DNA of 64,000 nucleotides from Melieria omissa. Lineage: Eukaryota; Arthropoda; Insecta; Diptera; Ulidiidae. Shown here in pieces: positions 23,441 to 35,199 of the stretch. The first letter of the stretch is position 1. The number at the start of each line of letters is the position of its first letter. A program made the translations under genes and the position numbers. The stretch lies in assembly GCA_963971225.1 (NCBI GenBank), contig OZ020267.1:107161892-107225891 (forward strand), written 5' to 3'. Under the pieces are notes generated by a model, which was given only the letters and a program-made list of their open reading frames with translations, had not been told where the DNA came from and ran no database searches.

Positions 23441-24084
23441 AAACAGAGAGATTGTTTGTATCTTAAACATAGGACTGAAGACATGAATGATTAAAGACAT
23501 GTTTAACCGAAGCCAGAGTAACGTATATGAGGAAGGAACGGAGTTCACTATAATGAAGGGAAATTATATCAATAAGTCTTGGTTCCTATCAGTTCTCTGT
23601 CTCTCAATGGTCAACTATCCAATAGATCTTAATGCGCCAGCCATTATCTGCCACATTGAGCAGTCGGTTTAGCCAAAGCTAGAGAAAAAGTCTATGATGA
23701 GGAAGGATTCCCTCCTCGAACTCTCAACAGTAACAGAGATATTGTCGGCGACTTAAACATTGGACTGCTTAAAGTTCTGTTTCCCGAAGCAAGAGCGACG
23801 TCAAAGTAGAGGAAGAAAGGAAGGAAGGAATTCAACATAGGACTGATTTAGGATATTGTAACGATAAGACAGTCTGTCGCTGTGCAAAGCAGCCGGTCAC
23901 TGTGCAAGGCGCCCTGTCGCTACGTGCCGTGCTATGAATGCTTTTACGGGCATACTTTTAGGCACGCACTTTAAAGTACAGCGACTTGCTATAATTCGAT
24001 CTGGCAATGATGGCCCGCGATAATAATGGAAACTTCTAGTCCAATTAGAATGTGCGGGAACGATCTGCGCGATAACCGGACAGG

Positions 24085-24120
24085 TATAAAATGCAGCCGG
24101 GTACGGCGCAGCGAGTCAGT
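24085..24120 (+). promoter_or_regulatory. TATA box and TCAGT initiator of the LTR
   Basis: TATAAAA lies at 24085-24091 and TCAGT at 24116-24120. The initiator A at 24118 is 33 bases from the first T of the TATA box, a canonical spacing for insect RNA polymerase II promoters. It would define the U3/R boundary. Activity is inferred from sequence only. Confidence 0.75.
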
Positions 24121-24203
24121 CTTGGTTGAGGCAAGTGAAGGTGCCACACGGAGTAATTAAGTAAATAATTAAGTGTAAAGACAGTAAAGTGGGAAATTTG
24201 TGA

Positions 24204-24209
24204 AATAAA
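24204..24209 (+). terminator. poly(A) signal of the LTR
   Basis: AATAAA about 86 bp downstream of the predicted start, followed by a T/GT-rich segment (GTGATTGTTGGTTTTTATTG). This is the arrangement expected for the end of the R region. Confidence 0.65.
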
Positions 24210-24900
24210 GTGATTGTTGGTTTTTATTGACTGCGTTTGAGAAATTACGATTTTTTTTAATTTTAAATTGCACAATCCAGAGATACGTACCAGCCCACTA
24301 GAACTAGTATTCGTAACAATATGTTAGCCGAAGCCAGAGAAACTTCTATGAAGAAGGAAAGAAGGAGGGAAGGAAGGGTTTTTACGGCAATGAAAGAAAT
24401 ATTTTTTCCCTGCCTTGGTTTCATTCAGTTTCCTGCCTTTCAGTGTCCAACTACCGAATAGATCTCAATACGCCAGCCATTATCTGCAACATTGAGAAGA
24501 ATGTTTAGGCAAAGCCAGAGAAAATTCTATGATGAGGAAGGACAGAGATATTGCCTGCGTCCTAAACATTGGACTGTTTGAAATTATTTTTCCCGAAGCA
24601 AGAGCGACGTCAATGATGAGGAAGAAAGGAAAGACAATAGGACAATGTGTCACGACAATGACACAGATATTGTCTGCAAATTGAACATAGAACTACTTGA
24701 AGTTATGTTTCCCGAAGCCAGAGAAACGTCTTTGAGGAAGGAAAGAAGGAAGGGAGTTCAGGACAATGAAAGAAAAATCATATCAATAAGTTTTCCTTGT
24801 CTTGGTTCCTATCAGTTCCCAGTCTCTCAATGGCCAACTACTCAATAGATCCAAACCCGGCAGCCATTGGCAGCAACATTGAGCAATCGGAAGTAACTAA

Positions 24901-26325
24901 CCATAGTCAGATAAAAATCAGGTCCCTTGCTTGTGTATACCACAAATCAAAGTGAGTTATAAATTACAATTAAGAATGCAAAGAGTGATGAGAAAAAAAT
25001 TTATTTCATTTAAAAATTTATTTATGAAAATTTTATGCAATTTAAAATTTTATTTCATATTGAGAACTGCTCAAAGTTTTCAAAATAATGCAAAAAATTT
25101 AAATTTCTAACAAGTGAACAAAATTTATATATTTAACAAAAATCGATTACATAATATTTTATAAGATTAACAGTCGATTAAGCCGCAATTCGCTGAAAGT
25201 GGATGCGGCGAAAAGCAGCTAATGACATGGCAGAAATTTTTCAAATGATTTGAAATGCTTTGCAAAGATTTTCAACAAAATCCAAAGACGAGAATAAGTA
25301 TTAGGACAACAACAATAACAACAACAGCGACGACGGAAAGCAACAGTGAGGCGCAGATTGTGTTGTCGCCTTAAGCGAGAAAATGTTGTCATGTTGTTTT
25401 TGGTGTTTGTGTGTGTGTGTGTGTGTGCAACGCCACACGCGTTTTGCATGCATAATTCGAGTGCGATAAAAAATACACAACAACAACAACAACAACAATA
25501 AATTTGCAATAACAACAGCTCAGCAGAGCGCGAGCGCAAATATACTAAATTATGAGCATAATTTGTATAGTGGAAATAAACAGCGAAATTGTGGTGATGG
25601 GTGGGTGGCGATGGGGTGATGATTGGGAGGGGAGGGGTAATGCGGTGAGCAGCAATGGGTGGGTGAGCAGATTAGGCTCTGGTGCGGAAAGCAAAGCTCG
25701 CAGTCAGCTGCAAAGATAAGCCTTGTGAATTTAGACGCACTCAAGCATTATTATCAAAGCAGAACAACAACAATAATTTTACAACAACAACAAGAATAAT
25801 GCAAAAATGGTAAATGATACAAATTGCTTACAATTTCATCTCGCATTCATAAATATTCAGCGGAAATAAGCAGAAAACAAAATTTGATTTTTACTGAAAG
25901 CAAGCGATACAAAAGAAAAACCATGAAGAAACAACGCATGACAACAACAACAAAAAAAGCACGAAACGAAAATATGAAAAAATGCGCTATCGCTGTTGTT
26001 GTTGCTGTTGTTGTCGTTGTTTACATACAAAATTTACACGCAATAAATATAAGAACAACAACAACATCGAGTCGAGTAAGAAAAATATCACTGACAGCAC
26101 TGTGCAAAGCGCGTCGAGTGCAACGTAAACAATCGCTGCTATGACTTTGGGCTATGGATGCAACTAAATACTGGCTTGTGAAAAAGATTTTTTGTATCCA
26201 AAAGCTGCGTTTAGCTGCTGCTGGCCAACGGCAATAAGCAACCAAAATGGAATTTTTGCTGGCACTGACTGGTCGAACGCCAATGAAACACTAACACCAA
26301 ATGGTTACCAATACCAACATGAACT

Positions 26326-26360
<35 letters not shown>

Positions 26361-28494
26361 ACACACACACACACACGAACACTCACACACTTTGACATAG
26401 GCAGCCAGAGATACAGCTGCCGCTACACAGCAATGCGTGCCGGGCGCGACGCAGAGGCAGACAAAAGCGCATTGCTGCATGCTTGAAAATTGAAATGTGC
26501 GCACACAGTGTTCAGCGTTTGGCGCGCAATGCAGTGGGGTCGGCAATGGGCGGGTGCGACAACATGCCGTAGATATGCTGGAAGTGGCAAAGAAACGCAC
26601 TGCAGCTTGGCATTCATGCATCACAAAGCAACAACTACAACAACAACAGCAAGTTAGCATTTGTGTTTGCGTTGCGTTTTCACAATTGTTTTCTGCATTG
26701 TTGCTTATTGTTGTTGTTCACATATTTTCATAGTTTTGCGGCATGTTTTTGTGTTTTTTACAAACATATATGTACACACACATATTTTGTTTGTAATTTA
26801 ATAATACACACACAGCTGGAATGGCATGAAAAACGCACATAACTGAAAAAACATTTAAAAAAAAATTAAGAAAAATAGAGAAAAATACCACAAAAACAAC
26901 ATTGAAAAAATAAAAAAAAAAAATTATATATAAAAAAAGTTAAAAGAAATATGTATTATGATTAAGATATGGCAGCAGACAACGACAACAACTGCAATGC
27001 TGACAACACAAAAACAATGCCAGCAATGCGTTCAACATTTATTTATTTTTTTTTATATAAAATTTTTGTTGTTTCTTGGGGTTTAGTGCTCATGAAAATG
27101 TGGAAAATATTGCAGAAGACCGTGAAAATTGTCGAGTTGGTTTATTTTTTGTGTTTTTGCTTTGATAGCTGCGCCATCTTGCGTGTCCCATTGTTTGGTA
27201 ATGTGGTTGGCCAACAACTTGAGCTCATAGCATAGCAAATGTCTTCAAGTGACACTCGAGTGGCTGTGAAGTTGCTTAAATTGTTCGCTTCAATGCGTAT
27301 TTTATAAGCATTTCACAACTGGGCTGTTCAATTGTTCAATTGTCTTATAAACATGAATAATGTTGCTAAACATTTTTTGGGGATTTTTTAGACCTGTACA
27401 AAGGTTAAGATTATCTATTATAAAGTTTAAAGAAATCAACTCCAAAGTGATTTTAAATTTATTAACTTGAACTAAACTTAAACTTAAACTTAAACATTAA
27501 TTAAAAGAAACCTTTTCTCAAGCAACTCAAATATCCAAATTTACATAAGCATACAAATTGATTCAATTTCTTACTGCCGTCCATACAATTTCCAAATGAC
27601 AGCTAAATCCGTTGCCGTTTGTCATGTTTAATGCTCATAATTCTACTCGAATTGAGATTTTCAACTGTAAATATGCAATTTCCCTATCAATTTGCATGCA
27701 TTTCCGGCCACATTACGCCAATGCAACATTGTTGCGGCAACACTAATGTGTCAGCGTCAGCTGCAGTGGCCGCAGACACGGATGCCATTGCTCGCCACTC
27801 CCCAGTGTGTCTGTACAGTTTCCCAGTCTTTTTACGTTTACGTTATGGCAAAAACAAAATCAAGCATCTTGCAACGGTACCATGCGGCAACGAAAACAAC
27901 AACAACAAGAACATCATAGCCTGTAGCAAGTCAAATGTTTATCGTATTAAATCTAGCAGAAATATCTGCATCCGCACAATTGCGCTGCGTTTTATCTGCA
28001 CAGACACACAAACAAACAAACACCGTTGAAGATAGTAAATTTTTACTTGAGTGTATATGTGTGTGTGTGTGTGCGCGAATGCTTTAAGATGGAAGGAAGC
28101 GGCTAGCAGATCAAAAACAACCGTTTTAACCGTTTTGAAAATGTGTGTAAAAAACAAAAATCATGTAATGAACACAAAAAATCTGTGTGTGCAGAATGGC
28201 GGAATTTCTTGGCAACTGTTTTTAGTTGTTTGCGTTTTTGTTGTTGTTGTTGCAGAAGTTATGTGTAATTGATATTTATTTGTTGTTATTGTTAAAACAT
28301 TTGTTGCTATGTTTAAAATATTTCTTTCCATACGTGGCCAGTTTGTTTATTGTTGTTGTTAAAATTGAATTGTTTTTTTATTGTTACAGCAAAATTGTTG
28401 TTGTTGAGTGTGGAGTTGTTGAAAATGTTGTTGTAGTTGAAGTTATTTTTGTTGTAGTTGGTGTTTGAGCAATTCTGATAAAGGAAATGGTTGT
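24901..28494. other. gene-free stretch with microsatellites
   Basis: No gene recognised. There is a GT run at about 25409-25427, CAA runs at about 25476-25498, 25765-25795 and 26637-26650, a long CA run at 26329-26390, and a G-rich tract around 25590-25670. The 28230-28460 part is GTT-rich, giving a valine-rich frame without any known motif. The 26400-26620 and 27690-27800 parts are closer to balanced base composition but have no recognisable exon. Confidence 0.5.
26329..26390. repeat. CA dinucleotide microsatellite
   Basis: An almost pure AC run of about 62 bp, interrupted by GA at two places (ACACACGAACACAC). Confidence 0.95.
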
Positions 28495-29640
28495 TATTTA
28501 AAAGATTTTCTTTATATATTTCAAATGAAGGTTCTAGTACAGGAAATATTGGTTGTTGTATTTGACTTAAAGGTTCTTGTACAGGAAATATTGGTTGTTG
28601 TACTTGAAAAGGTTGTTGTATTTGAAAGACTGATTGTATTATTTAAAACATTGGTTGTTGTATTTGACTTAGAGGTACTTATATAGGAATTATTGGTTGT
28701 TGTACTTGATAGAGTGTTTGTATTTGAAAGATTTGATTGTTGTATTTCAAATATGGATTATTGTAGTTGATTGAAAGGTTCTTATACAGGAAATATAGGT
28801 TATTGTACTTGAAGGGGTTGTTGTATTTGAAAGATTTCACTGTTGTATTTCAAATATGGGTTCTTGTATTTGAGTTAAAGGTTCTAGTAAGGGAAAGATT
28901 GGTTGTTGTACATGAAAAGGTATTTGAAAAATGTATTGTTTTATTTTTAATATTGGTTGTTGTATTTGACTTAGAGGTTCTTGTACTGGAAATATTGGTT
29001 GTTGTACTTGAAAGGGTTGTTGTATTTGACTTAGAGGTTCTTGTACTGGAAATACTGGTTGTTGTATTCGAATAAAAGGTTCTTGTACAGGAAATATTGG
29101 TTGTTATACTTGAAAGAGTTGTTGTATTTTAAAGATTGATTGTTTTATTTCAAATATTAGTTATTTTATTTGACTTAGAGGTTCTTGTACAGGAAGTATT
29201 TGTTGTTGTGCTTGAAAGGGTTGTTGTATTTGACTTAGAGGTTCTTGTACTGGAGATATTGGTTGTTGTATTCGAATAAAAGGTTCTTGTATAGAAAATA
29301 TTGGTTGTTATACTTGAAAGGGTTGTTGTATTTTAAAGACTGATTGTTTTATTTTAAATATTGGTTGTTGTATTTGAATAAGATGCTCTTGTATAGAAAA
29401 TATTGGTTGTTGTACTTGAAAAGGTTGTTTTTTTTTTAAGATTTCATTGTTGTGTTTCAAATATGGGTTGTTGTATTTGACTTAGAGGTTCTTGTACAAG
29501 CATCTTTGGTTGTTGTACTTGAAACGGTTGTTGTCTTTGATAGATTTCATTGGTGTATTTCAAACATAGGATTTTATATTTAACTTATAGCTTTATTTAC
29601 AGGAAATATTGGTTGTCGAAGTCAAAATAACGACTGTTGT
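28495..29640. repeat. about 100-bp tandem array with 42/60-bp sub-spacing
   Basis: GGTTCTTGTACAGGAAATAT and close variants occur at about 28530, 28572, 28672, 28777, 28880, 28976, 29036, 29078, 29180, 29240 and 29281. Main steps are about 96-105 bp, with inserted 42- and 60-bp steps. Between them are TTGGTTGTTGTA and TATTTGACTTAGA segments. Plus-strand frames show repeated VLVQEILVVV-like blocks, which is read-through of the repeat and not a recognised protein. Confidence 0.88.
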
Positions 29641-30930
29641 ACCAAAAATATTGTTCGTTATATTTGTACTGGTTGTTCTAATTGAAATTTAGTTATTCCA
29701 CTGGAAATATTGTTTTAAAATAAATACTAAATATTAGTTTCCTTTCTTCCTTTCTCTTCATCGATCTCCATCTACAAACAGTTTCAACTTCTGCCCATGA
29801 TAAGGAAGCTGTCAAGTTATTAACTTCCAACGCAATACTTATTCCCTAAAATCACAAAGTTTCTCACTAAATAAAATATCACATCACAACTTCCTCTAAA
29901 ATCTGCCACATAACTCATCAAAAATATTCTATTTTTAGATATTACTCGTAAAAGTTTAATAAAAACTCGCATTTATGGGTCAACAAAAATTTTTAATTAT
30001 AACATGTTGCCGCACCGGCTTCAGTCGAGACGCATTTCGAGCACAGTGCAAACACTTAGCGGCGCTCAAATCGGCCAGTTAAATGCCTTTGCTGTTGCTT
30101 TTAATGGCATTGTTTTTGTTGGGTCTGTTGCTTGTGCTGTTCGTTGTCATTTTTATGATGTCGCATATCAATGTCGCACTTCGTCGCCGGCCGCTGGCCG
30201 AGCATAGCCAACACTACTGCGATGTGCATATGTGGCAATAATTGCAATTTATGTCCGCCGAAACAAGTTTGCCGTTTGTTATTGCTAATTTATTATCACA
30301 TTTCGGATGTGTTTTTTTTTTTCTACAAGTCGAAATTTGTATTTTTAGTTTGAGTTTGAGTTTTAATTCTCAAAGTTAAGCTGCAAATCAAATTAATACA
30401 AATTCAATTTGCATTCACATCAATGTCGCTGTGCTATAAAATTATATTTTAGTAGGTGAAAAAATTAAGTGCTTAGTTGTTAGATAGACAAAATTTGCTT
30501 TGAACAAAAACAACAACTACATATAAATAAGAGACTTTAAGCCGGATTTGCTGCAACTACAATGTTTTGTTTTTTTGTCTTACATTGAAAACTTTTTGTG
30601 CAGCAATGAAATTGAAGTTCTTCTTCTTGGCAAAGGTCACAACTTATTTGATAGGTTTTTGAAATTCATGTGGACTTTTCTTTTTCAGTAAATTTTTGTT
30701 TGCCTTCTTGAATGGTTAGTGAGTCATTGGATCATTGTTTAGAGAGGTGTGGATTCGTATTCCAAATTCACTAAATTCACATAAAGATTTGCATCAGCAA
30801 TTACTTGTTGCTCTTAGAGCTCTAAGAACTCAATAATTACCAATGAAAAAGCTTTTAAATTGCTATAAGTTTCAGTCATAAATCTAAATTCTATAAAAAT
30901 TGGAAGTACACTGCATCGAAAACAATCTGT
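29641..30930. other. gene-free stretch
   Basis: No gene or array recognised. The 30000-30220 part is less AT-rich and holds overlapping plus-strand frames of 60-67 residues that match nothing known. Confidence 0.45.
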
Positions 30931-31720
30931 CGAAGGTGCCCATTGAAATACTTTCTGGATTCCCAGTAAGTGTTCAGTTTCCTTTTCCAAAGACTTTCTC
31001 TCTTTTAGTGGACGTACACTGCTTCCAAGACGATCCGTCAAAGGTTCCCATTGAAATACTTTCTGAGATTTGAATAGTTCAGTTCTCTTTTCCAAAGACT
31101 TTCTCTCTTTTAGTAGACGCATCTGAGACGATCCGTCAAAGCTTCCCAATGAAATACTTTCTGAGATTTGAATAGTTCAGTTCTCTTTTCCAAAGACTTT
31201 CTCTCTTTTAGTGGTCGTACACTGCTTCCAAGACGGTCCTTCAAAGCTTCCCAATGAAATACTTTCTGAGATCTGAATAGTTCAGTTCTCTTTTCCAAAG
31301 ACTTTCTCTCTTTTAGTAGACGCATCTAAGACGATCCGTCAAATGTTCCCATTGAAATACTTTCTGAGATCTGAATAGTTCAGTTCCCTTTGCCAAAGAC
31401 TTTCTCTCTTTTATTGGACGCACATTGCTTCTAAAACGATCAGTTAAAGGTCCCCAATGAAATACTTTTTGAGGTCTGAATAGTTCAGTTCCCTTTTCCA
31501 AAGACGTTATCTATTTTATTGGACGTACTCTGCTTTTAAGACAATCCGTCAAAGGTCCCCAATGAAATACTCTTTGAGATCTGAATAGTTCAGTTTTCTC
31601 TTTCAAAGACTTTCTCTATTTTATTTGAGCACTTTCCTTCTAAAACAATCCATCAAAAGTACCCAATAAAATTCTTTCTGGCATCCCAATAATTGTTCAG
31701 TCTCCGTTCTCAAAAACTTG
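30931..31720. repeat. tandem array of alternating 105- and 98-bp units
   Basis: TTTCTCTCTTTTA or variants lie at 30995, 31100, 31198, 31303, 31401, about 31505 and about 31609 (steps 105, 98, 105, 98, 104, 104). Two unit types alternate: one with a CGTACACTGCTTCCAAGACG segment and one with a shorter GACGCATCTGAGACGATCC segment. This gives a 203-bp higher-order unit. Minus-strand frames repeat an LKERKSLEKRTELF block, which is a by-product of the repeat. Confidence 0.9.
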
Positions 31721-33660
31721 TCTCTAGTTTATTTTAATAGTTTTCAAAATTCACTTAAATTTTTATTATAATTCCTTATTCTTCTTATTATTCTTCTTCT
31801 TCTTTATTTTCACAATCTTTCTCTCCTCTTTATTCTTCGTAGTGGATTTCTTCTTTCTTTACTTTGTACAGTTCCCTCTTCTTCAATTAGCTTTTCTTAT
31901 CTTAGATAATCTCTTCATTTTTTATATCTTCCAACTTCCGCAAGAGTTTATCGTTGTTGTTGTTGTTGTTGTTGTAATATCAGCTAACCGTTAGCGGCAA
32001 TGTTGCAATGTGTCCAATTCCATTGCCACTTGGCAACCGGCCCGAAGCTAAAAATAAACGACTGCAAAGCATACAAAACGAAAATGTCTACCAAAACAGG
32101 CCGTAAACAAGCAACAAACGTGGCTTAAATGGAAAAATAACGACGAAACGAAGCAAACACCATCAACAAAAACAGCAACAACTCAATTCTAAGGTTATGC
32201 AATTTTATTACATTGCAACAACAATTCAACGAACGTGCACATAAAACGTACTCAAATCCATTTGCTCGTCGCATCAACAACAACGACGGCAAACGTAGAA
32301 GAACGAGAAGAAGAAGAAGCAGCAAACGCATCAAGTCGAAAGCCGGTTTCGGTGCTTTTCTGCTTTGCGGTTGTTTTCTTTACTTGAGGCGCAGAGTTTA
32401 ACATACACACACACACATATACAGCAGCAACAACAAAACCAACAAAGAGGCCTCTGCACATTTTACCGTTAGCATAATGGTCAAATCACCGTTTAGAAGC
32501 CAACATGGCCAAAACCGAACGCGCGGCTGGCAAAGCGCGCCAAACTCACGGCACGACTAACTCAATTGTGAGCTCGCCATAACAACAACAACAACAACAA
32601 CAAAAGCAACAGTAATAACAGGTAGTACAGCAGCAGCAGCAAGATGCGCACAAACTTGTTGGCAACAAAAGCGCAAAGCGGCTAAAAGATGAAGCGGCTG
32701 AACAACAACAAAAAACACGCAGCGTCGCAACGATGTGAAGGCGCGATTTGCGCGCTTGTGCTGCTCTTGGCTGCTGCAACTGCTTTGCTTTGATGGCTGT
32801 TCTTTGTTGCTGCCTAGCGGCGGCCGTTGCTAACGTTGTGCACATAAAATCGGAAACGCCAAAGAAGCTGAGCGAACTGACAGCCTGCGGCTGCATTGCA
32901 AACTGTCAGCTTGACTCAGCTTCTCTGTGTTATTTTTGTTGTTGTTGTTGTTGTTCTTTGTAGTGCCACTAACTAAACAAGTAAGCAACTCATCCATCAT
33001 GGCGTTTATAACGCTTCGTACGCAACAGGCCACAGCCGAACCGCTAAGCTGTCATTAGCCAAGAAAAAACGAACAGCAAACGCGGAGCCAACACCTGAAA
33101 GTGTGGCAACGAAAATGACGGCATGTCGACGGCAGGAGTGGCGCACACAAGTCGTGCAGGAGGTGAAAACTCAAAATTGACTTTGATTATAACGCTGGCA
33201 TTTCGGTTCGGCCTCGCGGTTCTTTCACTTCTCGCTGCACTTTTTTTTCTTTTGACCACACTTTGAGTCTCACTGTTAGCTGCTGAAGAACTTGCGGTAA
33301 AATTTTCGTGTTCGTTCGTTTTGTTGTATTACTGCGAATAATTATAGTATTTAGAAAATTTTTCTAGACATGGTCAGTTGTGGTTTCACAAGAACTCATT
33401 TTGGAATGGAATTTCTTTGAACGTGCCACATAAACCCTTAGAACGAACATGCCGAATGTAATTTTCTAGTTGAACAAGTCGGGAAATGCTTTAGGACACT
33501 TATTTGGGTCTCGAGATCGGGAATAGTTGAAACACAAAGATCGAGAGAGCAAATCTAATAGTGAGGCTAACATAAAATGGTGGATTGGATTCGACCAAGA
33601 AACGTTTGTGCTTCAAGATGACCCATTAAAGTTCCAGAAAACCTTTTGCGATTTAACTTT
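31721..33660. other. gene-free stretch, CAA/GTT-rich
   Basis: No gene recognised. There is a GTT run at 31952-31975, CAA runs at 32410-32440 and 32581-32602, and a GTT run at about 32937-32955. CAA followed by downstream GTT could pair as RNA. The 32480-33060 part is more GC-rich and contains many overlapping short frames without recognisable motifs. Confidence 0.5.
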
Positions 33661-34845
33661 TGTCGCAAAATAGAATATTTAACTACTGCATTTAGTAGTT
33701 TTATCAGAAACCTTGACTCAAAATAGCCTGAAGAATCGAACAATGGTTCAAGATTTCAACTCTTGCTGCATTTAGTAGTTTTATTAGAAACCTCGTATCC
33801 AAATAGCCTGAAGAATCGGACAATGGTTCAGAAGAATGGTTCAAGAATTCAAGTCCTACTGCGTTTACTAGTTATTCTAGAGATCTGGTTTTAAAATAGC
33901 CTGAAGAATCGGACAATGGTTCAGGAGAATGGTTCAAGAATTCAACTCTTGCTGCGTTTAGTAGTTTTATCAGAAACATTGTCTCAAAATAGCCTGGGGA
34001 ATCGAATAATGGTTCAAAACAATGGTTCAAGAATTCACTGTCTGCTGTGTTTAGTAGTTTTACTAGAAATCTTGTCCCAAAATAGCCTGAAGAATTGGAC
34101 AATGGCTCAGAAGAATGGTTCAAGAAATTAACTCTTGCTGCGTTTAGTAGTTTTATCAGAAACATTGTTTTAAAATAGCCTGAAGAATCCGAAAATAGTT
34201 CAGACGAATGGTTTAAGAATGCAACTCTTGCTGTGTTTAATAGTTATATCAGAAATCTTGTTCAAAATAGCCTGAAGATTTCGAAAATAGTTCAGAAGAA
34301 TGGTTTAAGAACACAACTCTTGCTGTATTTAGTAGTTTTATCAGAAACCTTGTCTCAAAATAGCCTGGAGAATCGATTGATGGTTCAAAAGAATGGTACA
34401 AGAATTCAACTCTTGCTAATTATATCAGAAATCTTGTTGAAAATATCCTGAAGAATCGGGAAATAGTTCAGAACAATGGTTTAAGAATTCAACTCTTGCT
34501 GCATTTAGTAGTTTTATTAGAAACCTTGTCTCAAAATAGCCTGGAAACTCGAACAGTGGTTCAGAAAGACTCAAGAATTCAACTCCTACTGCGTTTAGTA
34601 GTTTTATCAGAAACCTTGTCTGAAAATAGCCTGAAGAATCGGACAGTGGTTAAGGAGAATTGTTCAAGAATTCAACGTCCGCTGCGTTAAGTAGTTTTAC
34701 TAGAAATCTTGTAGTATCTAGTAATCTTGAAAGTAGTTTGAAGAATCGGGAAATAGTTCAGAAGAATGGTTCAAGAAATCAACTCTTACTGCGTTGAGTA
34801 GTTTTATCTCAAAATAGCCTTAAGAACCCTTGTCTCAAAATAAAT
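33661..34845. repeat. 93-bp tandem array, about 12 copies
   Basis: TTTAGTAGTTTTATCAGAAA-type landmarks occur near 33693, 33773, 33959, 34052, 34145, 34240, 34330, 34505, 34598 and 34692, mostly 93 bp apart, with one short unit and some decayed copies. Each unit also has AAAATAGCCTGAAGAATCGG and GAATGGTTCAAGAATTCAA. Because 93 is a multiple of three, frames stay open on both strands with a 31-residue repeat. I do not regard these as genes. Confidence 0.92.
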
Positions 34846-35199
34846 ACGTAAAAATATGTTTTATTCTTTACTTACACTAATAAAAAATGATATTTTTTAT
34901 AGCATCAAACGGCATTGGCATTCATTGTTACCTGAAAAAAAAGAAAAATGTAATGTTAATAAAAAAATGTAACAACTCTAAGATATATTAGTTTTTAACT
35001 AAAGTAAAATATGAGATTTCAGATAGTTCGAACCCTCCACGAAAGTTCACAGAGTGTTTAGAAACCAAGTTAAAACAATAAAATAAATTATATGTAATGA
35101 CAGACATTATCAAAAGCGTTCTCAAGGTTATCGATATCGAATGCGAAGCATTTAAAATTATTCGGACGTTACTTCGAATTGGCCATTCAAAGTTGCGGC
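34846..35199. other. spacer without recognisable feature
   Basis: AT-rich, non-repetitive. Nothing recognised. Confidence 0.4.

Larger units (their letters stand above)
23857..24318 (+). mobile_element. solo LTR of a gypsy-like retrotransposon
   Basis: The 462-bp segment begins TGTAACGATAAG, ends TTCGTAACA, and is flanked on both sides by ATAT (23853-23856 and 24319-24322). A TG...CA terminus with a 4-bp duplication fits the Ty3/gypsy group. It contains a TATA box, an arthropod initiator and a poly(A) signal in the order expected for U3-R-U5. No primer-binding site, gag or pol follows, because the target duplication comes directly after the CA, so this is a solo LTR left by recombination between two LTRs. 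The U3 part has short direct repeats of the GTCGCTGTGCAAAG type at about 23874-23920. Orientation comes from the promoter elements. Confidence 0.88.
23441..24900. repeat. composite tandem repeat, 355-384 bp, split by a solo LTR
   Basis: CCGAAGCCAGAG occurs at 23507, 24328 and 24712. The related CCCGAAGCAAGAGCGACGTC occurs near 23787 and 24594. Other shared blocks are CAGAGATATTG, CTCTCAATGGYCAACTA and GCCAGCCATTATCTGC. Removing the 462-bp LTR and one 4-bp target copy gives a spacing of about 355 bp for the first pair and 384 bp for the second. About three diverged copies. GGAAGG/GAAAGG purine tracts recur in each. Confidence 0.8.

Noticed and set aside
28465..29075. Frames with VLVQEILVVV repeats
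   Set aside because: Read-through of the ~100-bp tandem repeat; the register breaks between units and no family is recognisable.
30814..31501. Minus-strand frames with LKERKSLEKRTELF repeats, resembling a coiled-coil protein
   Set aside because: They follow the 105/98-bp array, change frame at each 98-bp unit and have no start or domain context.
35020..35040. GTTCGAACCC box resembling a tRNA B box
   Set aside because: No A box, acceptor stem or anticodon arm at the right distances.
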